A stretch of 64,000 nt of DNA from Chloroflexaceae bacterium (GTDB taxonomy: Bacteria; Chloroflexota; Chloroflexia; Chloroflexales; Chloroflexaceae). The stretch lies in contig JANWYD010000022.1 in the NCBI GenBank assembly GCA_025057155.1, forward strand, positions 1-64,000, given 5' to 3'. The notes beneath the pieces are model-generated. The model worked only from the letters and a program-made list of their open reading frames with translations. It was not told the origin of the DNA and searched no databases. The translations under genes were made by a program, and so were the position numbers. Shown one piece after another: positions 8,118 through 17,210 of this stretch (its first letter is position 1; every line of letters starts with the position of its first letter).

Positions 8118-10265
8118 TCACCCGTTTGCGGAAGGGTCGCCCTCGACGGGTGGCGGCAACGGCTCGGGCTGTGGCGGCTGGACCGGCACGAGTTGCCCAC
8201 TATCCGGCGCTCCAGGCGCCTGACCATCGGCGGGCGGAGGAGCAGCGGGATCGGTCGTGGGCGCTGCATTCGGATCGGGGGTAGGAGCTGGCTGATACGG
8301 GATCGGCCGCCCGTCCGGGCCAAGGTCAGCCGGGTTGACCTCGTAGATATTGGGCCAGGGCTTGAACTTTGTTTCAAACAGACGGCGCTCGATAATCTGA
8401 CCGTCACGTTCGATCACCCGCGTGAACTGGATGGTCATCCCGCCACGGGCCCGGTCAGTTTGCCGAATGGAGCCGCGAGGCCGCCGCGGGTCGGCAACGT
8501 AGCGCGGCCGGGTCGGCGCGGGGATGCGCTCGGTGATAGTCGGACCAATCAACGACACCTTGCGACCATCGCTGGTACCATAAATGCGCACCTCGGCCAG
8601 GGCCTGGCTCGGGTCGGCCAGGGCCTGGATGAGCAGCCAGTTGCCGGTATCGTTGAGAAATTTCAAGTCGAGAGCCCCGCTGAAAATCGTTGCGTCCATA
8701 CCCGGCCCGTTGCCATAGTCGCCAAAGCCGTACTTATCATACCAACTGATGTAGAACGAATGGCCCCAGCGTTCAGTGATCGGCAAACCGGCCCAGAACG
8801 CGGCGCGGAACATCGTGGTTGAGTCCTGGCAAATGCCGCCGCCCCACTCCAACTGAGTGCGATTCTGCACGATGGCGTACCCTTCAACAAAGCCGTTGGA
8901 GGCGTCAATGCGACCGATCGTCTCGTTAAACGAAAACTCTGCTCCCGGCGGAATGAGAACGCCATGGAGCAGACGCATGCCTGCCTGGATGTTAGTAACG
9001 CGATAGGCCGCCGAGCCGCTAAAGTCGCTGCGGCCCACGCCAAGCAATTCGGTGATCCCGAGTTGATCGAGATTGGCGGCCGTGACAGGCAACGACTCCT
9101 CGGTTAACGCCAGACTCACCTGACGAGCATCGGCAGGGGCGTCGAAGGCGGCGAGCACCAGTTCTTCGGCCCGCGCCACGTCCAGTCGGCGGCCGGGAAC
9201 CCCTTCCTTAAAGATGCGCAGATTGCCCCCATTCCAGTCAACGCGAGGCAACCGGCCAGGAATTGCGGTGGTCGCGGCCAGATCCTCCAGTTTCGCGCGC
9301 AGCCGGGCGCGATCCACCGTCACCGCCAGGGTGGCGCCCCCGGGGCCCTCCTGCCGTTCCACGCGCACCAGACGCGCCAGATCCTCAAGCGACCAGACTA
9401 CCGGCGACCGGGCGCCCTCAACGCTGATGGTGAGCGGTCCGGCCAGCAAACGGGCGATCTCCTCGCGGGCCGCCTGAACGGCTGCATCGCTCAGGCGCGG
9501 CGCCACCGTCCGGGTGCGCAGCGCAATGGTCTGCGGAGCAAGACTCTGGAGCGCGGTGGTCAGTTCGCGCAGCGTCTCATCAACCAGCACCTGCTGGCCG
9601 CTGGCAGCGGGCGTGACGGCAATCAGCGCGCCATTGAGGGCGATGCGCGCGTCCAGCGCCGGGCGTTCAACCCGCTCCGCGAGGCTCAGGAGATACGCCT
9701 GCATGGTGGCCTGATCCACAGTCAGATGCAACGGCAGCTCCAGACCATTACGGTAGACGGCGAACATCTCGGCCAGATTGGTGAGCGGATCATGGCCCCG
9801 GCCAGCCAGATAGGCCTGTTCGACGGCGCGATCAATCTCGAGGCGCACCCCCAGCTCCGCCAGCGTGGGCGCCCACATCTGGTCGCCGTAGGTCAGGATC
9901 ACCGGTTGGGCCAGAAAAGGAGCGAACTGCTGTTCGAGGGTGGCTCGTGCCAGTTGGGGTGTCAACTCGCCAATGGGCACGCCGCGAACACTGACATTGG
10001 GATAGATTCTGCCCGCATAGCTCCGGTCAAAGGCAACCAGCGCTCCACCGGCGGCGATGATGCCAACGAGCAGCGCGAGGGCGACAATCAACCAGATCTT
10101 CCCTTCACCCCTTCGCGGCGTTTTCGGATGGGCGGTAGAGAGGCCCCCTGAGCGAACCTGATCGAAAATCTGATCGGCCTTTTCAGAAACCGATGCGTAC
10201 CGGTTATGCTCCTGATCAACGCGGCCGTATGGCGAACCGAGGGGAGAGGAATGCTCGACCGACAC
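8118..10265 (-). CDS. VanW-family membrane protein with peptidoglycan-binding (YoaR-like) repeats
   Basis: A 715-aa predicted envelope protein. A cytoplasmic N-terminus is followed by one membrane segment (IWLIVALALLVGIIAAGG, about residues 57-79). Then come two putative PG_binding_4/YoaR-type domains and a VanW domain around residues 430-570 with its signature GGGICQDSTTMFRAAFWAGL and ITERWGHSF. The tail contains a G5-like segment and a long Pro/Ala/Asp-rich end. The GTG at 10265 is chosen because GAGGGAGG lies 5 nt upstream; the ATG 29 codons earlier has no ribosome site. VanW domains have no established enzymatic activity, but the architecture and the downstream murI point to wall biology. 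Confidence 0.85.
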   Translation of the reverse strand: MSVEHSSPLGSPYGRVDQEHNRYASVSEKADQIFDQVRSGGLSTAHPKTPRRGEGKIWLIVALALLVGIIAAGGALVAFDRSYAGRIYPNVSVRGVPIGELTPQLARATLEQQFAPFLAQPVILTYGDQMWAPTLAELGVRLEIDRAVEQAYLAGRGHDPLTNLAEMFAVYRNGLELPLHLTVDQATMQAYLLSLAERVERPALDARIALNGALIAVTPAASGQQVLVDETLRELTTALQSLAPQTIALRTRTVAPRLSDAAVQAAREEIARLLAGPLTISVEGARSPVVWSLEDLARLVRVERQEGPGGATLAVTVDRARLRAKLEDLAATTAIPGRLPRVDWNGGNLRIFKEGVPGRRLDVARAEELVLAAFDAPADARQVSLALTEESLPVTAANLDQLGITELLGVGRSDFSGSAAYRVTNIQAGMRLLHGVLIPPGAEFSFNETIGRIDASNGFVEGYAIVQNRTQLEWGGGICQDSTTMFRAAFWAGLPITERWGHSFYISWYDKYGFGDYGNGPGMDATIFSGALDLKFLNDTGNWLLIQALADPSQALAEVRIYGTSDGRKVSLIGPTITERIPAPTRPRYVADPRRPRGSIRQTDRARGGMTIQFTRVIERDGQIIERRLFETKFKPWPNIYEVNPADLGPDGRPIPYQPAPTPDPNAAPTTDPAAPPPADGQAPGAPDSGQLVPVQPPQPEPLPPPVEGDPSANG

Positions 10266-10639
10266 CGGAACCTCCCTCGAAAACCGTGCAATGCTAAAAT
10301 GGAAGCAATGTGCGCCGTAGCAACTATAGCGGCAAGGTATTACCATTGTCAATGACGATTAGCTTATGAGACACCCGTTCGCATGGCGCAGACCGCTGCA
10401 ATGAAAACACAGGCCGCGAGCTATCGGCTATCGGCTGTTTCACCTCAGCACCGTGGTTGGCCCGTTCATGCGTGGTACAATGCATCTGGTTGTAACGCCA
10501 TCAAGGAGAAACGGCATCCTCCGTCCTCCAGCGGGTGAAAGGGTCTGTCCAGGCGCAGCCCTCTACGCCTTCTCCGGGCAGACACACACCTGACTGCGCA
10601 GCGAGACGATGGCAAACCCGGACAGCGAAGGAGAAACCC
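10266..10639. other. Divergent intergenic region, vanW-like gene / dsbB-like gene
   Basis: These 374 bp between divergent genes hold candidate promoter pieces: TGCTAAAAT at 10291-10299 and TACAAT at 10476-10481, both facing the dsbB-like gene. A short tandem TATCGGC-TATCGGC repeat lies near 10421-10435. No gene is supported. Confidence 0.45.
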
Positions 10640-11242
10640 ATGGCGCAGGCGGTGAAACGGCCCGTGGCGGGCGAGGCGCAGCCAATGGTCGAGACAGCAA
10701 CCATCCTTGAACGGCTCACCGCCGCCACACGCTACATCGCTCTGCTGGCAGCGATCATTGCAACCTGCGGGAGCCTGTTCTTCAGCGAAGTGTTGTTCTG
10801 GATCCCGTGCAAACTGTGCTGGTACCAGCGCATCCTGATGTACCCGCTGGTCCCGATCCTGCTGGTGGGGATCGTGCGCGATGATCGCGGCATCCACTGG
10901 TACGGCCTGCCGCTATCGCTCGCCGGCATAGTCGTATCCCTGGCGCACTATCTGGAAGTCCTGGGGGTCATCCCTCCCTCGCCGTGTGTGGGCAGCGTCC
11001 CTTGTAGCATTGATTATCTGACGCCAATCCTGACCGGGCCGCTTTCCTTTATCAAAATCCCCTTTCTGGCCCTGGTAGCCTTTGCGATTATCAGCGTTAT
11101 GCTCGGCAACTACGCCATTGCCGGAGCCCCGCCCACCCCTCCGGGCCGGCGCCGCAGCGCGGCCATAACCGCCATCGCAATTGTCGTCGTGACGATCGTG
11201 GCGTTTGTCTTGCTTGGGACGCTGTGGCAACCGCAAGCGTAG
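10640..11242 (+). CDS. DsbB/BdbC-type thiol-disulfide oxidoreductase
   Basis: Four-helix membrane protein (200 aa) that re-oxidises an extracytoplasmic thiol oxidase and passes electrons to quinone. Two cysteine pairs are visible: CKLC at residues 57/60, just after helix 1, and Cys116/Cys122 in the second external loop (SPCVGSVPCSIDYL). The PCKLCWYQRI context is typical of BdbC/DsbB. AAGGAG lies 6 nt before the ATG at 10640. No DsbA partner is adjacent. Electrons would feed the menaquinone made by the men cluster downstream (inference). Confidence 0.9.
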   Translation: MAQAVKRPVAGEAQPMVETATILERLTAATRYIALLAAIIATCGSLFFSEVLFWIPCKLCWYQRILMYPLVPILLVGIVRDDRGIHWYGLPLSLAGIVVSLAHYLEVLGVIPPSPCVGSVPCSIDYLTPILTGPLSFIKIPFLALVAFAIISVMLGNYAIAGAPPTPPGRRRSAAITAIAIVVVTIVAFVLLGTLWQPQA

Positions 11243-11262
11243 CCGGCCGGCCGAGCCGCGCT

Positions 11263-11289
11263 GTAGCGCAACCCTCCGGGTTGCGCTAC
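11263..11289. terminator. Perfect hairpin after the dsbB-like gene (GCAACC-type palindrome)
   Basis: Arms GTAGCGCAACCC and GGGTTGCGCTAC (12 bp, perfect) flank a TCC loop, 21 bp past the stop codon. It resembles the palindromes at 27489-27527 and 57894-57920, so it may be a dispersed palindrome serving as terminator. There is no U-run. Confidence 0.5.
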
Positions 11290-11389
11290 TACGTGTCCTC
11301 CTCATGACCGGCCAGAGTCATGCCGACGGCGCGATCCTGGCACGCCCTTCTCTGGGTGGCGCGGAGGATGTTTCTTTTGTTCCCGACAT

Positions 11390-11443
11390 TTGACAATCCT
11401 GTCACAATCCTGTCAGATTACACGGCCGCAGCCATGCTATACT
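11390..11443 (+). promoter_or_regulatory. glmS promoter with phased CTGTCA direct repeats
   Basis: An extended -10 TGCTATACT lies at 11435-11443. Upstream, CTGTCAC (11399-11405) and CTGTCAG (11410-11416) are 11 bp apart, with a weaker TTGACAATCC just before. Seven-base direct repeats separated by 4 bp resemble a PhoB-type box, but the gap to the -10 (21 bp) is about twice the classical one. Transcription would begin near 11450, about 72 nt before the ribozyme cleavage site. Confidence 0.5.
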
Positions 11444-11521
11444 TGGCCATACAATGCGCGCTAATACAGGTTGCGCGGGGAACGCAACCAGGAGGAAGAC
11501 CGGACCAGCATACTGTACGCA

Positions 11522-11765
11522 AGCGCACGGGCTCCGCTCAATGGCGGAGTTGACGAGGTGGAGGTTCCTCGCCGCGAGGCGAGGCTAAGGGTCAGACAGG
11601 GTCGCAGGCAGCCTGCGACCCTCCGGTCAGGTCAGGCGGGTCATCCGCCTGGCGCCTGCCGGTGGCCCGAACATCGAGAGATCAGCGGATGCCTCCCAGG
11701 CGCCGGCGCCGCCTGTGAGCGGATGGAACAACGCCTCCCGGCAACGGGCAGGACAAAGCCAGCCG
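11522..11765 (+). ncRNA. glmS ribozyme: glmS ribozyme (glucosamine-6-phosphate-activated) with core insertion
   Basis: Self-cleaving leader RNA of glmS. The predicted cleavage is A11522|G11523 before GCGCACGGGCTCC. P2 pairs CTCCGC (11532-11537) with GCGGAG (11544-11549). The invariant AGTTGACGAGG follows at 11548-11558, then TGGAGGTT. The downstream half, ATCGAGAGATCAGCGGATG with CCTCCC (11673-11697), restores the pseudoknot pairing GGAGG/CCTCC. P3 is AGGCG/CGCCT, and a CCCG-GCAA-CGGG hairpin sits near 11737-11748. AGCC at 11757-11760 can close P1 with GGCT. Known examples join GGTT and ATCGAGA directly or nearly so; here 106 nt intervene (11567-11672). Position upstream of glmS supports the call. 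Confidence 0.85.
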
Positions 11766-12100
11766 CAGCGACCCCCCGATCACATTTCCCCACGAATTGA
11801 AACCCTGACCCAGGACGCATCGCGCCCGACGCTGATCGGGCTTGCACCGATGCGCCATACCAGGACTCTGCCCGATGCGAGGGCGGACATGGCTGCGCGC
11901 TCGTGAGAACCCCCTGCGATTGGGCATGGCGAAGCGGGATAACCGTCTGCGCGCCCCCGCTGCCGGGAGATGCGTCTGTGCGCTCGCCAGCCTTATTCCG
12001 GTGCGGCCCCGCAAGCCCTGACGAGACGCAGTCTGGTTGCAGCGCCAGCCTGCCGGTGCGGGGCGGGCATACCTTGGTCATCATCAGGAGGAACACAGAC
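11766..12100. other. Long glmS leader downstream of the ribozyme
   Basis: About 335 nt separate the ribozyme core from the glmS ATG. No gene is supported here. AGGAGG at 12086-12091 is a strong ribosome site 9 nt before the ATG. The 3' domain of the ribozyme may extend slightly into this part. Confidence 0.5.
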
Positions 12101-13951
12101 ATGTGTGGCATTGTCGGCTACGTTGGACCGCGTGAAGCGACCGAGGTGGTAGTTGGAGGACTGCAACGACTGGAATACCGAGGCTATGACTCGGCAGGCA
12201 TCGCGATTTTCGACCCCGACCGGGGGCTGCAGCTCCGGCGCAGCGTGGGAAAGCTGCACAACCTGGCGCTGCGGCTGAGCCAGGAACCGGTTACCGGGCA
12301 AGTGGGCCTGGGCCATACGCGCTGGGCCACCCACGGCAACGTCACCGAGGAGAATGCCCATCCCCATTGCGACGCCAGCGGGCGGATTGTCGTTATCCAG
12401 AACGGCATCGTCGAAAACTACCTGGAACTGAAGGGCCGGCTGCTGGAAATGGGCTATCACTTCCGTTCGCAGACCGACACCGAGGTGATTGCCCACCTGG
12501 TCGGGCACTACTACCGTGAGGAAGAAGCGCTGGCGCCGGCAATGCGCCGGGCCATGGCCGAACTGCGGGGCGGTAATGCCGTGGTGGCCTTCTGCATTGA
12601 CGAACCCGATCAGCTCATTGCCGCGCGACTGGGCAACGCAGGCGGCGTGGTCATCGGCGCAGCCGACGGCGAGAGCTTCATCGCCTCGGATGCGCCAGCC
12701 ATCCTCGACTACACGCGCGAGATGATCTTCCTTGAAGATCGTGAACTGGCGGTGATCACCCGCCATGGCGCGACCATCACCACCCTTGACGGGGCGACGA
12801 TCACGCGCCGCCCGGTCAGGGTGCCGTGGGACCCGGTCTCGGCGGCCAAAGGCGATTACAAGCACTTCATGCAGAAGGAGATCCACGAACAACCTCGGGC
12901 GCTGATGGACGTGCTGCGCGGGCGGATTGATCAGGAAGCCGGACAGGTGCATCTGGAGGATCTTACCCTCGATGACGCCGCTCTGCGCCGCCTGGAGCGG
13001 ATTTATGCCACTGCCTGCGGCACGGCCTGGCACGCCGGGCTGGTGGCCAAGTTTATGATTGAAAGCCTGGCGCGGGTGCGCGTGGAAGTAGACTACGCCA
13101 GCGAGTTCCGCTACCGCAGTCCCGTGCTCGGTGACGATGCCCTGTTGCTGGCCATCACCCAGAGCGGCGAGACCGTGGACACCCTGGCGGCAATGGAAGA
13201 GGCGCGCGCTCAGGGCGTGCCCAGCGTGGCGATTGTCAATGCCATAGGCAGCCAGGCGGCGCGCGTTGCCGACGGTGGGCCGATCTACCTGCACGCCGGC
13301 CCGGAGATCGGAGTGGCCTCGACCAAGGCCTTCACCTCGATGCTCGTGGCGGCCTATCTCTTCGCTCTGCGGCTTGGGCAGGCTCGCGGCACGCTCAACG
13401 CCGCACAGATCCGCAAGCATTTGCAGGCTCTGGTGGAACTTCCGGGCAAGGCCGCGACGGTCATCGAGCGATCGCTGCCGATCTGCGAGGAGCTGGCGGA
13501 ACACTACTACCGGGCCAGTGATGCCCTGTTCCTCGGGCGGCAGGTCAACTACCCTATCGCGCTGGAGGGCGCATTGAAATTGAAGGAGATCAGCTACATC
13601 CACGCCGAAGGCTACCCGGCAGGCGAAATGAAGCACGGCCCGATCGCGCTGATTGACGAAGCGATGCCCGTGGTGTGCATCGCGCCGCGGGACGCGATTT
13701 ACGAGAAGATGATCAGCAACATCGAGCAGGTGCGCGCCCGCCACGGCCATGTGATCGCCGTCGGCACCGAGGGCGACGAACTGCTGCGCAGCAAGGCCAA
13801 CCACGTGATCGAGACGCCGCCGACCCTGCCCTTGCTCCAACCGGTGCTGACGGTCATCCCCTTGCAGATCTTCGCCTACTACATGGCACTGCGGCGGGGC
13901 TGCGACGTGGATCAGCCCCGTAACCTGGCCAAGAGCGTCACTGTGGAGTAG
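12101..13951 (+). CDS. glmS: Glutamine-fructose-6-phosphate aminotransferase (isomerizing)
   Basis: Makes glucosamine-6-phosphate, the first committed step to UDP-GlcNAc and peptidoglycan. The 616-aa product starts MCGIVGYVG, so removal of Met exposes the nucleophile Cys. The glutaminase domain covers about 1-220 (RLEYRGYDSAG, HTRWATHG). Two SIS sugar-isomerase domains follow at about 290-425 (ITQSGETVDTL) and 460-605 (LGRQVNYPIALEGALKLKE). The C-terminus ends PRNLAKSVTVE as in the family. AGGAGG lies 9 nt upstream of the ATG. Expression is very likely limited by product through the ribozyme at 11522-11765. Confidence 0.97.
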   Translation: MCGIVGYVGPREATEVVVGGLQRLEYRGYDSAGIAIFDPDRGLQLRRSVGKLHNLALRLSQEPVTGQVGLGHTRWATHGNVTEENAHPHCDASGRIVVIQNGIVENYLELKGRLLEMGYHFRSQTDTEVIAHLVGHYYREEEALAPAMRRAMAELRGGNAVVAFCIDEPDQLIAARLGNAGGVVIGAADGESFIASDAPAILDYTREMIFLEDRELAVITRHGATITTLDGATITRRPVRVPWDPVSAAKGDYKHFMQKEIHEQPRALMDVLRGRIDQEAGQVHLEDLTLDDAALRRLERIYATACGTAWHAGLVAKFMIESLARVRVEVDYASEFRYRSPVLGDDALLLAITQSGETVDTLAAMEEARAQGVPSVAIVNAIGSQAARVADGGPIYLHAGPEIGVASTKAFTSMLVAAYLFALRLGQARGTLNAAQIRKHLQALVELPGKAATVIERSLPICEELAEHYYRASDALFLGRQVNYPIALEGALKLKEISYIHAEGYPAGEMKHGPIALIDEAMPVVCIAPRDAIYEKMISNIEQVRARHGHVIAVGTEGDELLRSKANHVIETPPTLPLLQPVLTVIPLQIFAYYMALRRGCDVDQPRNLAKSVTVE

Positions 13952-14284
13952 GGCGACCTGCATCGAGCGCATCGGCCCCAATTCACGGAGCTTCTCGGAA
14001 CGCCATCTGCGGCAACCCGCGGGCAGCGATCCAGCATCCCGTATCACATCATCCGGCAGGGGCATGGGGAACGCAGATGTCCCCATCCCCTTTCAACCGC
14101 CCGGTTTTTCTCCCGCCAGCGCCCGGCGACGTGTACGTTTTGCCACAGGCCGTGGCGAGAGCATCACACAATTCGGCGGCAGGTCTGTTATCATGAGGAG
14201 AAGCTGAACGACGCCGTAGCGGCGGGATGTGTGGAGCGCAGGTCTCCCGCATCCCGCAAGTTGGTTGTGCGCCAGAGTCTGGCT
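13952..14284. other. Intergenic, glmS to archease gene
   Basis: 333 bp without a supported gene, strong palindrome or clear terminator. TTATCA near 14188 is a weak -10 candidate for the archease-rtcB pair. Confidence 0.35.
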
Positions 14285-14698
14285 ATGGACAACGAGTGCG
14301 TCTACGAGGAACTGGCCCATACCGCCGATGTGGGGATGCGCGTGCGCGCGCCGACCCCGGCGGCCCTGTTCGCCTGCGCAGCGCGGAGTCTCATCGCGCT
14401 GGCCGGCGCCACCCCCGGCGAACCCGCAGAGCGGCGGCAGGTGAGCGTCGAAGCCGTTGATGCCGAGAGCCTGCTGGTGGAGTGGCTCAACGAGGTGCTC
14501 TATCTCTGCGAGAGCACCGGCGCGGTCGTCGCCGACGTGCTGGTTACGACGTGGACGCCCACCAGGATCGTGGCCGACGTGCGTCTTGCTCCCCCGGCGA
14601 CCCCGCCGCGGGGAGCGATCAAGGCGGTCACCTACCACCGTATGCGGCTGGCCGAAACGCCGGAGGGCTGGCTGGCTGAGTATTATGTTGATGTCTAG
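14285..14698 (+). CDS. Archease, RtcB cofactor
   Basis: Small acidic protein (137 aa) that helps RtcB load GMP and turn over. It begins MDNECVYEELAHTADVGMRV, a classic archease N-terminus with the metal-binding Asp in HTADVG. It continues with EAVDAESLLVEWLNEVLYL and ends GAIKAVTYHRMRLAETPEGW...YYVDV, where the Asp near the C-terminus is the other expected ligand. The stop overlaps the ribosome site of rtcB, so the two are tightly coupled. The ATG at 14285 is chosen by family N-terminus. Confidence 0.93.
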   Translation: MDNECVYEELAHTADVGMRVRAPTPAALFACAARSLIALAGATPGEPAERRQVSVEAVDAESLLVEWLNEVLYLCESTGAVVADVLVTTWTPTRIVADVRLAPPATPPRGAIKAVTYHRMRLAETPEGWLAEYYVDV

Positions 14699-14710
14699 GG
14701 AGGCGCCGTG

Positions 14711-16162
14711 ATGATCACCAAACGCGATCTCCGGCCCCTGGGGGGGGACCTCTGGGAGATCCCCGTCGGATTTCGTCGCGATATGCGTGTGCCGGCGCGG
14801 ATCTACGCCAGTGAAGCCTTGCTGGACCACGCCCTGGAGGATCTGAGCCTTCAGCAACTCGTCAACGCGGCGACGCTGCCCGGAGTGGTGGCCTACACCC
14901 TGGCCATGCCCGACATTCATCAGGGCTACGGCTTTCCCGTCGGCGGCGTCGCGGCGATGGCCCTGCCTGATGGCGTCATCTCCCCGGGGGCCATTGGCTA
15001 CGATATCAACTGCGGCGTGCGCCTGCTCGCCGCCGACCTTGACGCAGAGCAGGCCGCGCCTTACCTGGATGAGCTTGCTGACACCCTCGACCGGACCTGC
15101 CCCAGCGGTACTGGACGAGGGGGCCGTTTTCGCCTGAGTGATACTGAGCTTGACGAGGTGCTGGCGGAGGGCGCCCGCTGGTGCCTGCGTCACGACCTGG
15201 CTACCGAGCACGACCTGGAACACACCGAGGAAGGGGGCTGCATGGCCGGGGCCAACCCGGCGCGGGTCAGCCCGCGGGCCCGCGATCGCGCCCGCGACCA
15301 GCTCGGGACGCTGGGCGCCGGAAACCATTTTCTTGAAGTGGATCGGGTGGCGCAGGTGCACGATGCCGCCATCGCCGCGGCCTACGGGCTGCGCGAGGGG
15401 CAGCTCGTCGTGCTGATCCACTGTGGCTCGCGGGGGCTAGGGCATCAGATCTGCACCGATTACGTGCGTGACTTCCAGCAGGTCGTGCAACGCTACGACA
15501 TCAGCCTGCCCGACCGCGAGCTGGTCTGCGCGCCGCTGAGCGCGCCAGAGGCTCAGGCCTATATTGAAGCTATGCACTGCGCCGCCAATTTTGCCTTTGC
15601 CAATCGGCAGACCCTGGCCGCGCTCGTGCGCGAGAGCTTCACCCGCGTCTTCGCCCGGCGCGGGCTGCCCGCCGGTCTGCGGCAGGTGTATGACGTGGCC
15701 CATAATATGGGCAAAATGGAGGAACACCGGGTCAACGGAAAGCGGATGCGGGTCTGCGTTCATCGCAAAGGGGCCACGCGGGCCTTTGGTCCCGGTTCGC
15801 CGGAGATCCCTGCGGATTACCGGCCCTACGGGCAGCCGGTGCTGGTGCCTGGCTCGATGGGTACAGCCAGTTATGTGCTGGCAGGAACGGAACACGCCAT
15901 GGCGGTGAGCTTTGGTTCAACCTGCCACGGGGCCGGGCGCATGCTCAGCCGCACGGCGGCCAAGCGCCAGATCCAGGGAGAACAACTGCGCAAACAACTG
16001 AGCAAGCAGGGCATCCACGTGCGCGCCGGGAGCATGGCCGGCCTGGCCGAAGAGGCCCCCTTCGCCTACAAATCGGTAGATGAAGTGGTAGCAGTGGTGG
16101 ACCGGGCCGGGCTGGCGCGCATCGTCGCCCGCCTGGAGCCGTTGCTGGTGGTGAAGGGGTAG
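14711..16162 (+). CDS. rtcB: RNA-splicing ligase RtcB (3'-phosphate/5'-OH ligase)
   Basis: GTP- and Mn-dependent ligase that seals RNA 2',3'-cyclic phosphate or 3'-phosphate ends to 5'-OH ends. The 483-aa product has the metal-site motifs [12 protein letters not shown] (about residues 95-106), [13 protein letters not shown] and [10 protein letters not shown]. It also has a guanylylated-His region in [11 protein letters not shown] near residue 400. GGGAGG sits 7 nt before the ATG at 14711 (a GTG at 14708 is possible but too close). The start is 12 nt after the archease stop. The bacterial archease-RtcB pair is generally linked to RNA repair; no RtcR regulator or RtcA cyclase is nearby. Confidence 0.96.
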   Translation: MITKRDLRPLGGDLWEIPVGFRRDMRVPARIYASEALLDHALEDLSLQQLVNAATLPGVVAYTLAMPDIHQGYGFPVGGVAAMALPDGVISPGAIGYDINCGVRLLAADLDAEQAAPYLDELADTLDRTCPSGTGRGGRFRLSDTELDEVLAEGARWCLRHDLATEHDLEHTEEGGCMAGANPARVSPRARDRARDQLGTLGAGNHFLEVDRVAQVHDAAIAAAYGLREGQLVVLIHCGSRGLGHQICTDYVRDFQQVVQRYDISLPDRELVCAPLSAPEAQAYIEAMHCAANFAFANRQTLAALVRESFTRVFARRGLPAGLRQVYDVAHNMGKMEEHRVNGKRMRVCVHRKGATRAFGPGSPEIPADYRPYGQPVLVPGSMGTASYVLAGTEHAMAVSFGSTCHGAGRMLSRTAAKRQIQGEQLRKQLSKQGIHVRAGSMAGLAEEAPFAYKSVDEVVAVVDRAGLARIVARLEPLLVVKG

Positions 16163-16267
16163 CCGGCAAGCCGATAGAGGGGCGACTGGCCAGGGCGCCG
16201 ATGTCGCGCCCTGATAGCCAGGACGCCTTTTACCCGCACGGGATAGCGGCCGGTCCTGAAACCGCCG

Positions 16268-16298
16268 TTACTGCTTATTCGGAGAAACCAGCTAAAAT
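16268..16298 (+). promoter_or_regulatory. Candidate promoter of the hemD-like gene
   Basis: TTACTG (16268-16273) and TAAAAT (16293-16298) with a 19-bp spacer, about 70 bp before the ATG. The spacing is long and the match moderate. Confidence 0.35.
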
Positions 16299-16367
16299 CG
16301 CGGATCGGGCGCGGCTCGGCGAGACGTGGCCGGCGTGGCCCGGAAGTCGGGAAGCAGAGAGCCTGCA

Positions 16368-17210
16368 ATGGCCCATTCTTTGCGCCCCTCGGAGGCATTG
16401 CCGCTATTCGGCAGGCGCATATTGCTCACTGCGCCACGCACCTATGCGCCACGCTTCGCCGCCGCCATCCTGGACCAGGGCGGCCTGCCCGTCCTGATGC
16501 CTACCATTGAGACCACGCTGCTCGATGATTACACGGCCCTCGACGCCTGCCTGCGCCAGCGTAAGACCTTCGACTGGATCGCCTTTACCAGTCGCAACGG
16601 GATCGAGGCGCTGCTGTACCGCTGTGAACAACTCGGCCTGTCGACCACGGCGCTGAACGCCTGCCGGCTGGCGGCGATCGGCAAAGACGCTGAACGCCTT
16701 GCTGAACTTGGTCTGCGTGTTGACCTGACACCGCGAGAACCCAGTCCTCGCGGCATCGTGACGGCCCTGGCAGCGCTCGACACTATCCAGGGCGCCGCGA
16801 TCCTCGTACCCGCGCCGCTGGTCGAAGGCGTGCCCGAACCGGATGTGATTCCCACCTTCGTCGCCGACCTGCAACGCTGCGGCATGCGCGCGACCCGCGT
16901 GCCAGCCTATCGGACGCGCGCGCTCGACAGGGCGCGCTATGCGCCCGAACTGGCGCTCATGCGCCAGGGCGCGATTGACGCGATTGCCTTCAGCAGCGCC
17001 GCTGAAATCGCCGCCTTCCTGACCATGGTCAACACTCCCCAGGACTACGGCCACTGCGCGATCTGCTGCTTTGGACCTTACACTGCCCAATACGCCCGCC
17101 AGATGGGGCTGTCACCCGACGTAATCGCCGAAGACTTCAGTTCCTTCGACGGCTTCGCCACGGCCATTGCCCGGCACTTCACGGGCGCAAAGCCGGCACA
17201 CTCAGGTTAA
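16368..17210 (+). CDS. hemD: Uroporphyrinogen-III synthase family protein
   Basis: Predicted cyclase converting hydroxymethylbilane to uroporphyrinogen III, the branch point for haem, chlorophylls and cobalamin (280 aa). The pattern fits the weakly conserved family: RRILLTAPRTYAPRFAAAILDQGG at the start, FDWIAFTSRNGIEALL (about residues 65-80), AAIGKDAERLAELG (about 104-117), then DAIAFSSAAEIAAFL (about 204-218) and CFGPYTAQYARQMGL. Two alternating Rossmann-like halves can be recognised. The ATG at 16368 is chosen over one 14 codons earlier because the product then starts near the conserved strand. No other tetrapyrrole gene is adjacent. Confidence 0.85.
   Translation: MAHSLRPSEALPLFGRRILLTAPRTYAPRFAAAILDQGGLPVLMPTIETTLLDDYTALDACLRQRKTFDWIAFTSRNGIEALLYRCEQLGLSTTALNACRLAAIGKDAERLAELGLRVDLTPREPSPRGIVTALAALDTIQGAAILVPAPLVEGVPEPDVIPTFVADLQRCGMRATRVPAYRTRALDRARYAPELALMRQGAIDAIAFSSAAEIAAFLTMVNTPQDYGHCAICCFGPYTAQYARQMGLSPDVIAEDFSSFDGFATAIARHFTGAKPAHSG

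Noticed and set aside
11399-11416. Calling the CTGTCA repeats a true Pho box
   Set aside because: Half-sites fit, but the distance to the -10 is about twice normal and no Pho genes are linked, so it is kept only as a candidate.
11993-14086. Long open frame antisense to glmS (about 700 codons)
   Set aside because: GC-rich third positions leave the opposite strand open. The translation has no family features and the sense gene is certain.
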